A stretch of DNA of 27,500 bases from Symbiodinium natans (taxonomy: Eukaryota; Sar; Dinophyceae; Suessiales; Symbiodiniaceae), in contig CAJNDS010002229.1 of NCBI GenBank assembly GCA_905221605.1, positions 455,699 through 483,198 on the forward strand, read 5' to 3'. Both the position numbers and the translations under genes were made by a program. Positions 1-10,400 of this stretch are shown here, in pieces. Positions within the stretch are counted from its first letter, which is position 1, and every line of letters begins with the position of its first letter. The notes below the pieces were generated by a model that worked only from the letters and a program-made list of their open reading frames with translations, was not told the origin of the DNA and did no database searches.

Positions 1-300
1 CCCAGGAGAACCTGCTCCAGTACCGGGCCCATCGTGGGTGCTACCGACCTCTGAGCTGCAGGAGGCGAGCAAGCGACCTGGGTCGACTTTCGCCATAGAG
101 GTCAAAGGGCTTAAGCGCCGCCCCCCCTCTGTAGGGGGGCGGACTAGGCCCTGAGTTTGGGGTTTAATTAAGGTTGATTTCGTTTTGTGGTTGCTATTGC
201 AATGAGACAAGGGCTTGGGCGGGTGCCTTTAAGCTGAGGCCAGGTGTTTCTAACTCTGCCTTCAGGGATTCCGGGCCATTGTTACGAGTGTCGGGCTGAT

Positions 301-574
301 TTAATTCCTAAACCCTCAAACCTAAACCCTAAACCCTGAAAGCCTGAAAGCCTGAAAGCCTGAAACCCCGAAACCCTGAAACCTTAACCTTGTTTCTTTG
401 GTAGTCTGCAGCTTTGGTTCATCCAGCTCCCGCTTCTGGCGATGTGCTGAGAGACATAGATTCTCATGCGCCCTCCAGCTGGAACAGCAGAGTGGCAGCT
501 TGCGCAAGAACTTGTCAATATGCACACCCTAAACCCTAAACCCTAAACCCTAAACCCTAAACCCTAAACCCTAA
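301..574. repeat. CCCTAAA-type repeats, degenerate (301-390) and clean (527-574)
   Basis: The first block drifts into GCCTGAAA units. The second has about six exact CCCTAAA copies. On the transcribed minus strand these read as TTTAGGG. Confidence 0.9.
389..446 (-). CDS. Candidate exon, HRQKRELDEPKLQTTKET
   Basis: Acceptor TCTCTCAG|CA, donor AAACAAG|GTTAAGG leading into CTGAAA/CCCTAAA-type repeats (301-388). Charged, helix-like peptide. Function unknown. Confidence 0.38.
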
Positions 575-695
575 CTCCCAAGGCCAGCGAGTGCAGAATT
601 CTCCAGGGTTCGTCCAGCCGTCAGATTGATTTGGTTGCCCCCTCCGCTCAAGTGAGGCAAGTGCTGGGACGGTGGTTGGCGAAGTTTAGGTTTGC

Positions 696-960
696 TTGGA
701 CCCCCACCCCCCCCCCCCCACCCCCCCCCACCCCCCCCCCCCCCATGAAGCATAAAGCTCTCTTAGGCACTAAGGGCCTACACAAAAAAAAACCCACACC
801 CCAAAACAACCCAGCCCCCCCCCCTTTCCCCCCCCCCCCCAAACCACCAAAAACCCTCAAAAAACCAAAGCCCACCCACCACACAACCCAAAACCTTCAA
901 CAATAAAAACCACTAGAAACTCCAAAGCCCAGACGCCAACAAAAAAAAAAACCTCCAACA
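696..960. repeat. A/C-only tract with poly-C runs
   Basis: Over about 260 bp the plus strand is almost entirely A and C, with poly-C runs around 703-744 and 822-840 and poly-A near 940. Proline- and threonine-rich frames across it are artefacts of composition. Confidence 0.85.
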
Positions 961-977
961 ACAAGAGAGGCTCCAGC

Positions 978-1052
978 CTCCAGGAAGTCGATGCCCGCCC
1001 AGGCATGTGCTTGGCAGAAGCCGCGCACTCCGCCGCAGGCGGCAATCGCCGC
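978..1052 (-). CDS. Candidate exon, begins AAIAACGGVRGF, ends AGIDFLE
   Basis: Twenty-five codons, phase 0 to 0, acceptor GCGGCCAG|GCG, donor CTGGAG|GCTGG. It lies between an A/C-only tract and a poly-G run on the plus strand, the same C-rich/exon/G-rich arrangement seen around the TPR exons. Possibly a later exon of the TPR gene. Confidence 0.45.
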
Positions 1053-1084
1053 CTGGCCGCGCGTCTTGAGGAGGGTCCTTAAGC

Positions 1085-1100
1085 GGGGGGGGGGGGGGGG
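1085..1100 (+). repeat. Poly-G run, 16 nt
   Basis: On the minus strand this poly-C lies about 33 nt upstream of the candidate exon at 978-1052, the expected place for a C-rich intron end. Confidence 0.9.
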
Positions 1101-1354
1101 ATTCATGGGGCTATAGACGCTTCTGAAGAGGGGTTTGGGGTTTAGCTGGGCACCAACTTAGGGGCTGAATAACCTAGTAGGATTCCATATATAAAGGCTA
1201 ATTAAAGGCTTAACTACCCAGCCCCTAAACCAAAAGTCGGAACACCCGAAACCCTAAACCCGAACCCTGACCAACCAAAACCCTAAACCCAAAGCCCGAA
1301 CCCGAAACCAAAACCCCTTTCAGCCATGGGCGGCGGCAGCCTTGTGACCTGCAC

Positions 1355-1385
1355 CTCGCTGGTACAGCTTGCCGACCACCGACGC
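1355..1385 (-). CDS. Candidate exon, ASVVGKLYQR
   Basis: Acceptor CTGGCAG|GCG, donor GCGAG|GTGC, 10 codons plus 1 nt (a split glycine would give QRG, as at TPR boundaries). The plus strand here also has a long open frame, so strand is not certain. Confidence 0.35.
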
Positions 1386-1441
1386 CTGCCAGTGGTGCCG
1401 AAGCTTTCTTCGGCCTTTGGGGGACCTACGGTTGCATTTAG

Positions 1442-2071
1442 AACCCTAAACCCTAAACCCTAAACCCTATGCCCTAAGCCGGTTTAGGGTTTGGGTTTTG
1501 GGGATTCCCGGGCTTAGGGTGGTAAATCCCATGATAGACAGGGCTCTGGAACACGTTCGCCGTGGAAGCCCCAGTCTACCAGTCTAGTGTTTTCTCATCG
1601 AGCTGTAAACCCTGCTGTTCCCAACTCGCTACACCCTACCTAAACCCTAAACCCTAAACCCCAAACCCTAAACCCTAAACCCTAAACCCTAAACCCTAGA
1701 CCCTAAACCCTAGACCCTATCCGCCCCTAAGCCTCAAAACGTCTCTTCGCCCGGCCTTGGCTTCGCCACCCGTTTCCTGGACATGGCAGGCGTTTAGGGC
1801 TTTTGTAGGACTGTGAACGTTTAGGGTTTATAGGGTTTAGGGTTTAGGGTTTAGGGTTTAGGGTTTAGGGTTTAGGGTTTGTTCATTTAATGTTTAGGGT
1901 TTTAGGGCTTTTAGGTTGTTTCCATAAGCCTGCAGCAGCGCCCCCAGCGCCCGCGCGGTGTCCGCCATGTCATGGCGTCGGATTGCCAAGGATTTTCCGG
2001 GTTTAGGGTTTAGGGTTTAGGGTTTAGGGTTTAGGGTTTAGGGTTTAGGGTTTAGGGTTTAGGGTTTAGGG
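1442..2071. repeat. Cluster of telomere-like arrays: CCCTAAA 1442-1469, TTTAGGG 1481-1518, CCCTAAA 1637-1718, TTTAGGG 1819-1881 and 2001-2071
   Basis: Five arrays of 4-10 units in alternating orientation. The pair 1442-1518 is nearly head to head (a palindrome). Between the others lie 100-120 bp of unique sequence. Confidence 0.92.
1733..1776 (-). CDS. Candidate exon, ETGGEAKAGRRDVL
   Basis: Acceptor ATGTCCAG|GAA, donor TTGAG|GCTTAGG, 14 codons plus 2 nt, between a CCCTAAA array (1637-1718) and a TTTAGGG array (1819-1881). Not linked in frame to the TPR exons. Confidence 0.3.
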
Positions 2072-2910
2072 AAGCCCGGAAACAAGCCAAGACAGGCTTG
2101 AGGCCTACAGCCTGGGGTTGGGGGTCCGAAGTTTCTAGGGCCGTTGCCTTTTAGGGTCGTTTTGTCTCGAGTTCTAGGGTTTAGGGCTTGCGGAGCTTTC
2201 CGCACTTAGGGTTGGTTTTACAATTCGGCTTCGGGTTCCGGGAACAGGGATTTTTTGGGGCTACCGGGGGTGCCTCTCCTGGGGCGCTTTCCGGGTGAGA
2301 GGCTGTTGTTGGGTTTAGGGTTTGGGGGTTGCTAGGGTTTAGGGCTAGGGTTTAGGGTTTAGGGTTTAGGGTTTGGGGTTTGGGGTTTAGGGCTTCTTGG
2401 GGTGAAAGGCTACTCTCGCATTCAGGGTTTGGGTACCCTGGCTAATGGCTCCGAGCCATTCGGAGCGCGGGACCTGCGCGTCGCATGAATCTGAGTGTGG
2501 GTCAGGGTCTAGCGTCAAAAGGGTATACAGGGTCTACAGAGTCGATAGGGTCTAGGGGGGGATATAGGATATACAGGGTTTTTACGGTCTAGAGGGCATT
2601 TTGGGAGTATTATAGGGCATATGGGGCATATATGGTTTAGGGTCTAGAAGGCAAAAAGGGCATGTAGGGGTTCAACCTCGGAAGTTGCGGGGACACCTTG
2701 AGACGCTTAAACCTATAGGCCCCAAACCGAAACCAAAAATCCGAAGCCCTCAATCCTACCTCAATCTTCGGAGGACAACCATGGACAACCCAAAATCGAG
2801 GGATCCCAATTCGTACCCCTATGGATAAGGGTTCCTTTTCGATACCCTCCCTCTCATGGCCCCTGCATGCCCTCCGGAAGGGGGGCAGGGTTCTTTGAAG
2901 CAAGGCTCAC
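2072..2910. other. Degenerate TTTAGGG-rich region without a supported gene
   Basis: TTTAGGG-type repeats at about 2311-2391, then drifting units such as GGGTCTA and GGGATATA to about 2650, then 250 bp of unique sequence. An 88-codon minus-strand frame at 2637-2903 has no splice or family support. Confidence 0.6.
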
Positions 2911-2969
2911 CCTAAACCCTAAACCCTAAACCCTAAACCCTAAACCCTAAACCCTAAACCCTAAACCCT
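2909..2969. repeat. CCCTAAA array, about 8 units
   Basis: Exact units, ending CCCTTAGAG. A degenerate TTTAGGG block follows at 3060-3165. Confidence 0.92.
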
Positions 2970-3354
2970 TAGAGGGGTTCAAGGAAGAGACCCCAGCCTC
3001 CTTGATGAAAGTTGGACTCTGGGGTTCCAGGCTTAGGCTTTGGAGGGTTATTAGGCTTGTTTAGGGTTTGGGGTTCAGGGCTCAGGCCTGAAGTTCAGGG
3101 TGCTGAAGAAAGTCCTAAGCGAGCTTGGGGTTGAGGGTTTGTAGGGTTGAGAGTTTAGGGTTTAGGGATACTCCGCAGCACTTCGCGTGCTTCCGGAGTT
3201 CCATATATGTGACAACAAAACTCCGGTGGCAAACTTGCCTTGCAGTCCCGCGACCCCGTGCTATGCCTTGAGCTTGGAATGCTTCCCCCTTCTACTGACA
3301 GTCCTTAACAGGGAACTTAGTGCTTTAGGGTTTAGGGTTTAGGGTTTAGGATTA

Positions 3355-3680
3355 GGGTTACCCCCCCCCTCCTCAGTATTTCCCTATTCAGGACTGAGTA
3401 GGGATTATAGTGCCCCCCCCTAGTGCAATCGCTACTCACGACTGAATAGGGATGACAGTACCCCCCCCCTAGTATAATCCCCATGAAGGACTTAACAGGG
3501 ATCAAGGGTTTAGGACTCAGTACGGATTATTTTCTGCTAAGGAGACTGTGAGTCGAACGGGGGGAACATCTTAGTAAGGATTATCCCTACCTAAGGACTC
3601 TGAGTAGAACGGGGGGAACATCTTAGTAAGGAGTATCCCTACCTAAGGACTGTGAGTAGAAGGGGGGGGGGGAAACATGT
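3355..3680. repeat. Compound foldback repeat with C-run and G-run arms
   Basis: About three roughly 50-bp units beginning CCCCCCCTAGT (3361-3510) are followed by units in opposite orientation with an exact 52-bp spacing, GAACGGGGGGAACATC at about 3555 and 3607, then a diverged third at about 3659. The two halves are partly complementary, so the region can fold back. It shares GATGTTCCCCC and CAGTCCTT motifs with 11689-11794. Confidence 0.75.
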
Positions 3681-3699
3681 GATCCCTTGAGGTGGTGGC

Positions 3700-3750
3700 A
3701 GCATTGCAGTCGTCCAGCGCGTCCAAATACTCGCAGTTGAGGAGCTTTGC
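3700..3750 (-). CDS. TPR exon, AKLLNCEYLDALDDCNA
   Basis: Seventeen codons, positions 4-20, with Y11, A14 and D17/C18 in register. Acceptor CCGGAAG|GCA. The donor AATGCT|GCC lacks the usual AG, so the 3' end of the exon is less sure. A downstream extension reading ATTS is open. No confident next exon was found. Confidence 0.62.
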
Positions 3751-6700
3751 CTTCCGGAGAGGGCTGGATCCCCTGATGGTAACGGGTTTAGGGTTTAGGG
3801 TTTAGGGTTTGGGGTTTAGGGTGTGGGGTTTGGGGTTTAGGGTTTGGTGCAACCCCCCACAAGATCAGCCCGAACACCCCCCAAGTCCTCCACACCTTGT
3901 ATTTGATGCAGTGTTCGGAGGTATTGGACTTACAAGGGATACCATCTGGGATCTGATGTCTGCAAGATGATGGTTTTGGGAAGCCTTTTGGGTAAGATTT
4001 TGGGGGAAGGATTAGCAGTCCAGAACTCTAAGAGGTTTGAATGTGTTTTCTGAGGTGTCAAGGGAGTTGAAGCCCTGAAGCCAGATCTCCAAATCTTTCA
4101 TCCTAAACTCTAAACCCCTCCCATTGCCCCACTTTTTACGGGGGTTGGGTTTGGGGCATGAAGCTCTTTCCTCCTCAAGGCAGCACGTGGCCCAAGCCTT
4201 CAAGCCTCTAAACCACCACAAACCCGAAACCCGAAACCTTGTAAACTCTAAATTCCATACCCTAAACCTGGTAAACCCTTAACCCTACATACCCTACAAA
4301 GACCCTACAAACCTTCCAAACCCTACAAACCCTACAAACCCTACAAACCTTACAAACCCTACAAACCCTACAAGCCCTGCAAGCCCTACAAGCCCTACAA
4401 ACCCTACAACCCTAACCCCAACCCTAACCCCAAACCCAAACCCTAACCCTAAACCCTAACCCTTACCCGAACCCTAAACCCTAAAACCCTAAACCCTAAC
4501 CCTAACCCTAACCGGAGGCCTCCCCGCGAACAGCCAGCGCCAAAGGACAGTCTGACAGTTTCAATGCCTGTCTCAGGCACATCCGCGGGTCACACAGGCT
4601 TCTCCCAAAAAGTAGGGTTTAGGGTTTATAGGTTTGAGGGTTGAGGGTTTAGGAGTGCGAGGCCCACTACAGCGATTACTGGGTGACGTAGTCCTCCGAA
4701 GCAAGTGTGCCAAATCGTGGTCTCTGAGGATAGACACAGAGAAGCCATGCACATGTCCTATGCTCGTCACACCGCAGGTGAGGATCCCACCTAAAGCATG
4801 CCCCAGACCAACCACTGGCGGGTTTAGGGTTTAGGGTTTAGGGCTTAGGGTTTAGGGTTTTGGGTGACTCCTAGTCAGGTATGCGACGGGATTATGAGAA
4901 TATAAATGTGTGTAAATACACAAATATGCTTATCTACCAATATACTCGTTTAACAAGAAATGAACAGAGCAATTTTAACAGTATCGTACTAGAAGCATAT
5001 AATATTCTGACTCGTCCAGGTCTGTCGCATTTTGCCGTATGTGTTGTATTGCCTCGACACAGTTTTCCAGCGCAGCCTTGCCATGCTATGAAGCTGTTGA
5101 CACCGTGGCTTAAGAGTTATGCAGGTTGTCAAGGGCTCTGATTTCCTTACAGATGAGAGCTGTATCTGCGCCTGTAGGATGGTTTGATCGTGAGATCCCA
5201 AGGCGGCGACCCCCAAAAGGCCCAGATTCACAGCCCTAATGGAGCAGCTTGATATCCCCCAGAGTTCCTGGCATCCAAACCCTATCCAAAACATCCCTTA
5301 GTTTCAGGTTGCGTCCCTCAAGGGTGCCTCGGGCGGGGTCCAAAAAACCGTGCTTTCGGTGATACAAATCTCAAAGTCTCATTCGCCGGCTTTTTTAGGG
5401 CTAGGTCTTACGATCGGCCTGGGCTGGCGATTCGCAAGGCCCCCTTTGCGTCGCTGTACTTGGTATCACATCCCAGCCTCCCAGAATCCCTTTCCATTTG
5501 AATTGTTTGGGGTTTAGGTTTAGGGTTTATAGTCTAGGATCCAGCTTCTTGCTTGATTCGGCACTCGCAACCTGCGTGCTTCAAGAAACTTGCTCCTTCA
5601 TAAAGACTTGAACCAAGAATCGAGGGCTTTTTTGCACGGTGCCACGAAGCGTGAGAGGTCGGATGGGGAATCAGGGGTACCAGGTGGTTTTGGGGTTTAG
5701 GGTTTAGGGTTTGGGGTTTAGGGTTTCATAGGTACAGAAGCTTTTAGGGTTTTTGATTTATAAAACCTAAACCCTAAACCCTAAACCCCAAACCCCAAAC
5801 CCTAAGCCCTAAGCCCTAAACCCTAAACCCTAAACCTATAGGGATACACCTCCAATCCCAATCCCTGCCCGTTTCGGCCTCGTCGCAGTCCTTTGCTGCC
5901 TGAGAACGGAAGGGGCGAGCCCAGACTGGATCCCCGGATCCCCAAGGCTGCCACCGTTTAGGGTTTAGGGTTTAGGGTTTAGGGTTAAGGATTTAGGGTT
6001 TAGGGTGGGTTTGGGGTTTGGGGTTTGGGATTTAGGTTTTAGGGTTTAGAGGTTAGGGTTGGGGTTTGGGGTTTAGGGGCCTAAACTCTTAGACGAGGGT
6101 TGAGTGTATAGGGGTATAGGGCTTGGGACTTCAACCATCGGACCAAGATGGCGGGGCGCTTTCAGCACCTGCGCAGAGTCGGGGTGCAAGCAGTCTCCTG
6201 ACCTCTCTTCTTGACGCCCCCTTCGAAAATCGGCAGTATCTTGGCCCCGGAAAGCAGAACAAACCAAGCTAGGGTTCAGGCTTTAGGGTTTAATTCGGTT
6301 CTAGGGCTTAGGGGGACCCAGCTCATTTGAGCAATCACAGCACGGCGAGCGCCAGTCAAACATACGCTGTCGTACTGGTGCGCCCTCAACCCCCCCCCCC
6401 CCCCCCAACTTAGATCCCATGCCTCTTCGTAGCGCTTCAGCGTGACCTTGGGGGGGGGGGGGGGGGGGGGGCTGTCAGGATTCAGGGCGAACCTCCTGAA
6501 CTAATAAGCCCTGCACGGGCTGCTACCACTCGTCGGGGAAAGCGGCTTTCGAGCTTGTGAGGCTCCTAAACCCTCGATTCGCTCCGTGGTCAGGTCTCCG
6601 GCGAAGGCCTCTGCGCGCGCAGCGTAGGCCGATGCCGTCACCTGCAACGGGCTTGAGGGCTGGGAGGCTTGGGAGGGCCTATTGGGCTCTTACACACCTT

Positions 6701-7468
6701 GTGCACTTCACCCCACCTTCGGTTTTGGAGTTTCAAGTTTTAATAACATACGGCTTCAATTTCTGAGGCCCGGGGAGCCTTAGTGACCTTCTGGGTCTGT
6801 GCCGCGGAGCTGCAACCCTACCGCTCACCACGAAGCTTGCACCTGCAACAGGACCCCCTTGGGCTCCTAGGGCACCTGGAGCTTCTCCCACCCCAACAGA
6901 AAGGGTTTAGGGTTTAGGGTTTAGGGTTTAGGGGTTAGGGTTTAGGGTTTAGGGTTTAGGGTTAAGGGCTCAGGGACAGAAGCCTTTGACTTTGCCCCGA
7001 GTAACATTGAGGTGTGCCGAGGAGAGGGTCACCCTATCTTGGGGCCCACAGCACACCTAAATCCTGAACCCTACTCGGAGGTTCACAGGTACTTAAAAAC
7101 CCAACTGTAAGTCGACTTCTAAGAGCCTACTTAGGGCCTACTTGGGAGATTTAGGAGGCTTAGAAGTACAGTTACGATTGAGGTTACAAATGCCCTAACC
7201 CCAAACCCTAAACCCTAAACTCTATAAACCCTAAACCCTAAACCCCAAACCCCAAACCCTAAACCCTAAACCCTAAACCCTAACCAGCCCCTTGGTCTCA
7301 GGGCCTCCCGAAGGCTTCCGGAAAGCTCGATGGCCTGCGAAGATCGACTTCTGGGGTCTAGGGGAGGGACCGCCCTTGTGGCAGCTGTGACTCTGAAGGT
7401 GCCAAAAGGAAACAGAGACAGAGAGAAAGAGAGAAAGAGAGAAAGAGAGAAAGAGAGAAAGAGAGAAA

Positions 7469-7499
<31 letters not shown>

Positions 7500-10400
7500 C
7501 GAGAGAGCAAGAGCGAAAGTGAAAGAGAGCGAGAGAGACAGAGAGAGAGAGAGAAGAGAGAGAGAAGCGAGAGAGAGAGACAAGAGAGAAAAGAGAGAGA
7601 GAGAGAAGAGAGAAGAGAGAAGAGAGAGAGAGAGAGAGAAAGCAAGAGAAAGAAGCATCAAGCGGGGAGAGGAGGCTTTCGCGGCTTCAGGGGTTGCCCT
7701 TCCCTAAAGGGTGGCGCATCAACAAAACAACAAGGATCAAACCAAACAAATGAACCCAACCAAATGATCAAACAAATGGAGCAAGCAAAAACAGCCCATG
7801 TAGGGTTCAGGGTTGAGGGTTTCGGGTTTAGGGCTTAGGGTTGAGGATTTATGGCTTAGGGCTTCGGATTTAGGAGGGTATAGGGCTTAGGGGAGAAACT
7901 ATGTGTTTTCCGACTAAAGTACATTACATTTTTGTTGAGCCTTAATATTCTTCTTTTGACCCTATTATTTGTTTTTGATCCTTCTTATTTTTGTTCTGCC
8001 TATGCCTTTAAACCCTAAACCTAAACCCTAAAGCCCTTCTTGGGAAAGGCACCTTGGACAGGTCCGCAAGCGCAGCGCGCGCATCGCCGAGATCGAGCAG
8101 GGCCTCTAAGCTGAGGGTTTAGGACTTATAGAGCTTATAGGGCTTGGGGTTGAGGGTTGCGGGTTTCGGGTTCTTACTTAAGGCCTTTGAAGGGCAATAC
8201 CACCAGAACACCTCTGTCTAGTCTAGACAAATGTCGACCACAGTTGGGCAGTGGAACCCTGAGCATATTGCCTCCTCAGTTGGCTCATAACCCTTGTCTA
8301 GCCTTCCCCTGATTACGCTGCAAAAACTCCGAGAGAAGCCATCCCTAAATCGTAACAAGTTCGGGGCTTTGGGGGGAGGCCTGAACCCTATGTTCCTCCC
8401 GGGCCCCGACCTGTCCCCTCACGACCAGCGCCGGCGCGCAGGAGGGAGACTGTCGTAAGGCCTCATCGCTGTCCGCAGGAGGGCAGTTCAGGTTTAGGGT
8501 TTCGGGAGATCATTTGGGGGGTCCAGAGGCTTGGGATGGTTGTTACGTAGAGGGATAGCTTCGGTAGGGGTCTGGAGGTTTTGAGGTTTAGGGGCTCAAG
8601 AGGATTTAGGGGTGTTGGAGGTTTTGGAGCCCCCCCCCCCCTTAGCCCTCAGTTACCCAAACAAACCTAAACCCTAAAACCAGGAGAAAATCCTATGCCC
8701 AAGAAAAGCCCTGAACCCCGAAACCCTAAACCTTACACCCAACACAGCCTCCTCCCCCCCCCCCCCCCCCAAACAACAAACCCCAAACCCTAGACCCTAA
8801 ACCCGATCAAGCCCCAAGGGCCTCATCGGCATCGGACACCGCCTCCCGTAGCCGCCCCAACTTCCGATGAACGTTGCCTTCTGTCGGGTTTAGGGTTTAG
8901 GGTTTAGGGTCTAGGGTCTAGGGTTTAGGGCTTTAGGGCTTTAGGGCTTTAGGGCTTTAGGGCTTTAGGGCTTTAGGGCTTTAGGGCTTTCGGGCTTTCG
9001 GGCTTTGAGGCTGTACTTTAGGGTCTGGGCCACCGCCGATAGAAGTAGAGTCAAGCATTGTGAAACTTAGGGGTTAGGGTTTTGGGCTTAGGGACACAAG
9101 GGGAGGGGGGTACAACTTAGGGTGTACTTCCCCGAGCTAGTGTGGTAAGGCGGCATGGTGCAGGGGGTGTGGGATTTGGGGTTTCGGGTGTACAGGGTGT
9201 TCAGCTTGTTGTTTCATTATTATTGTTCTTCTTCTTCTTCTTATTATTAATATAATCATTATTGCGTATTACTATTGTTACTATTATTACCATTGTTACT
9301 ATTATTAACCATTATAACTATTATTACTATGATTAACTATTATAACTAGTATTACAATTATTTCTAGTATTACTATTATCACTATTATTACTATTACTGT
9401 TATTACTATTATTACTAGTATTACTATTATTACTACTGCTACTACTATTACTATTATTACTACTAGTACTATTATTACAATTATTACTAGTATTACTATT
9501 ATTACTAGTACTACTATTATTACTATTAGTACGATTATTACTACTATTATTACTATTATTATATTATTACTACTATCCTTACAATTGTTACTATATATTA
9601 ACTCTTATTACTATTATTACTATTATTACCATTATTACCATTATTACTATTATTACTATTTTACTATTCTATTACTATTATTACTATTATTACTATTATT
9701 ATTATTACTATTATTACTATTATTACTATTATTACTATTATTACTATTATTACTAATATTACTATTATTACTATTATTACTATTATTACTATTATTACTA
9801 TTACTATTATTACTATTATTACTATCATTACTATTATTATTATTACCATTATTGCTATGACTATATTTCGATTTTCACTATTATTATAATTTATAATATT
9901 TGCCTTTTGTTTTTTGGGGGGGAGGGGCGTTAGGTTCCGTCTTTCTTTCAGGGCGTTAGGTACGTAGGGGCCATGGGTGTGCAGCAGGGGCTTCGGGTTT
10001 GGCGTGCAGCTCGAGGCAGAGGCGTTTGGGCGTTGATTGTTGCTGGCTACCCTAAACCTGCAAACACCTAATATCGGGCGGTTAAAAATTAAAATAGGGT
10101 CTTGGGGAGCTGTTATGATTGTATAGGGACCACAAGGGATTTCTGCTAGTACTTCTTCCGGCTCCTATATCAAGCAAACCCCTGCGGAGCCTCGAATGAG
10201 CAGCACGGGCCCAGCACGTGGCCCCTGCATCAGCGCCCACTCGCAGTCGTGCAGGGCCTTTCGGCCAACGTCTCGAGGGTTTAAGTGGGTTTAGAGGGTT
10301 AACGGGGTTTAGGGTTAAAGGGGTTTAGGGTCTTAAGGCTGTAGGGGGTTCGGGTTAAAGGGGTTTAGGGGTCTCAGGCTTTAGAAATTCGGTTTTTAGG

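Noticed and set aside
631-1106. Proline- and glycine-rich frames over the A/C and poly-G region
   Set aside because: Low-complexity translation of homopolymers, no domain content.
1929-1985. Minus-strand exon reading ADTARALGALLQ
   Set aside because: Attractive helix, but there is no AG acceptor between it and the telomere-like array upstream.
4634-4834. Open frames on both strands (66 and 80 codons)
   Set aside because: Intronic, with telomere-repeat ends. The best inner island has AG|A rather than AG|G and a stop.
4989-5294. 101-codon minus-strand frame
   Set aside because: Lies in a TPR intron. A sub-segment has AG|G borders (AQIQLSSV) but its phases do not fit the flanking TPR exons.
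7266-7707. Ser/Leu-rich minus frame and Arg/Glu-rich plus frame of up to 131 codons
   Set aside because: Direct products of the GA tract in every frame.
9585-9860. Poly-Leu/Tyr and poly-Ile/Val frames that look like membrane proteins
   Set aside because: Translation of the TTA tract, not a signal for transmembrane segments.
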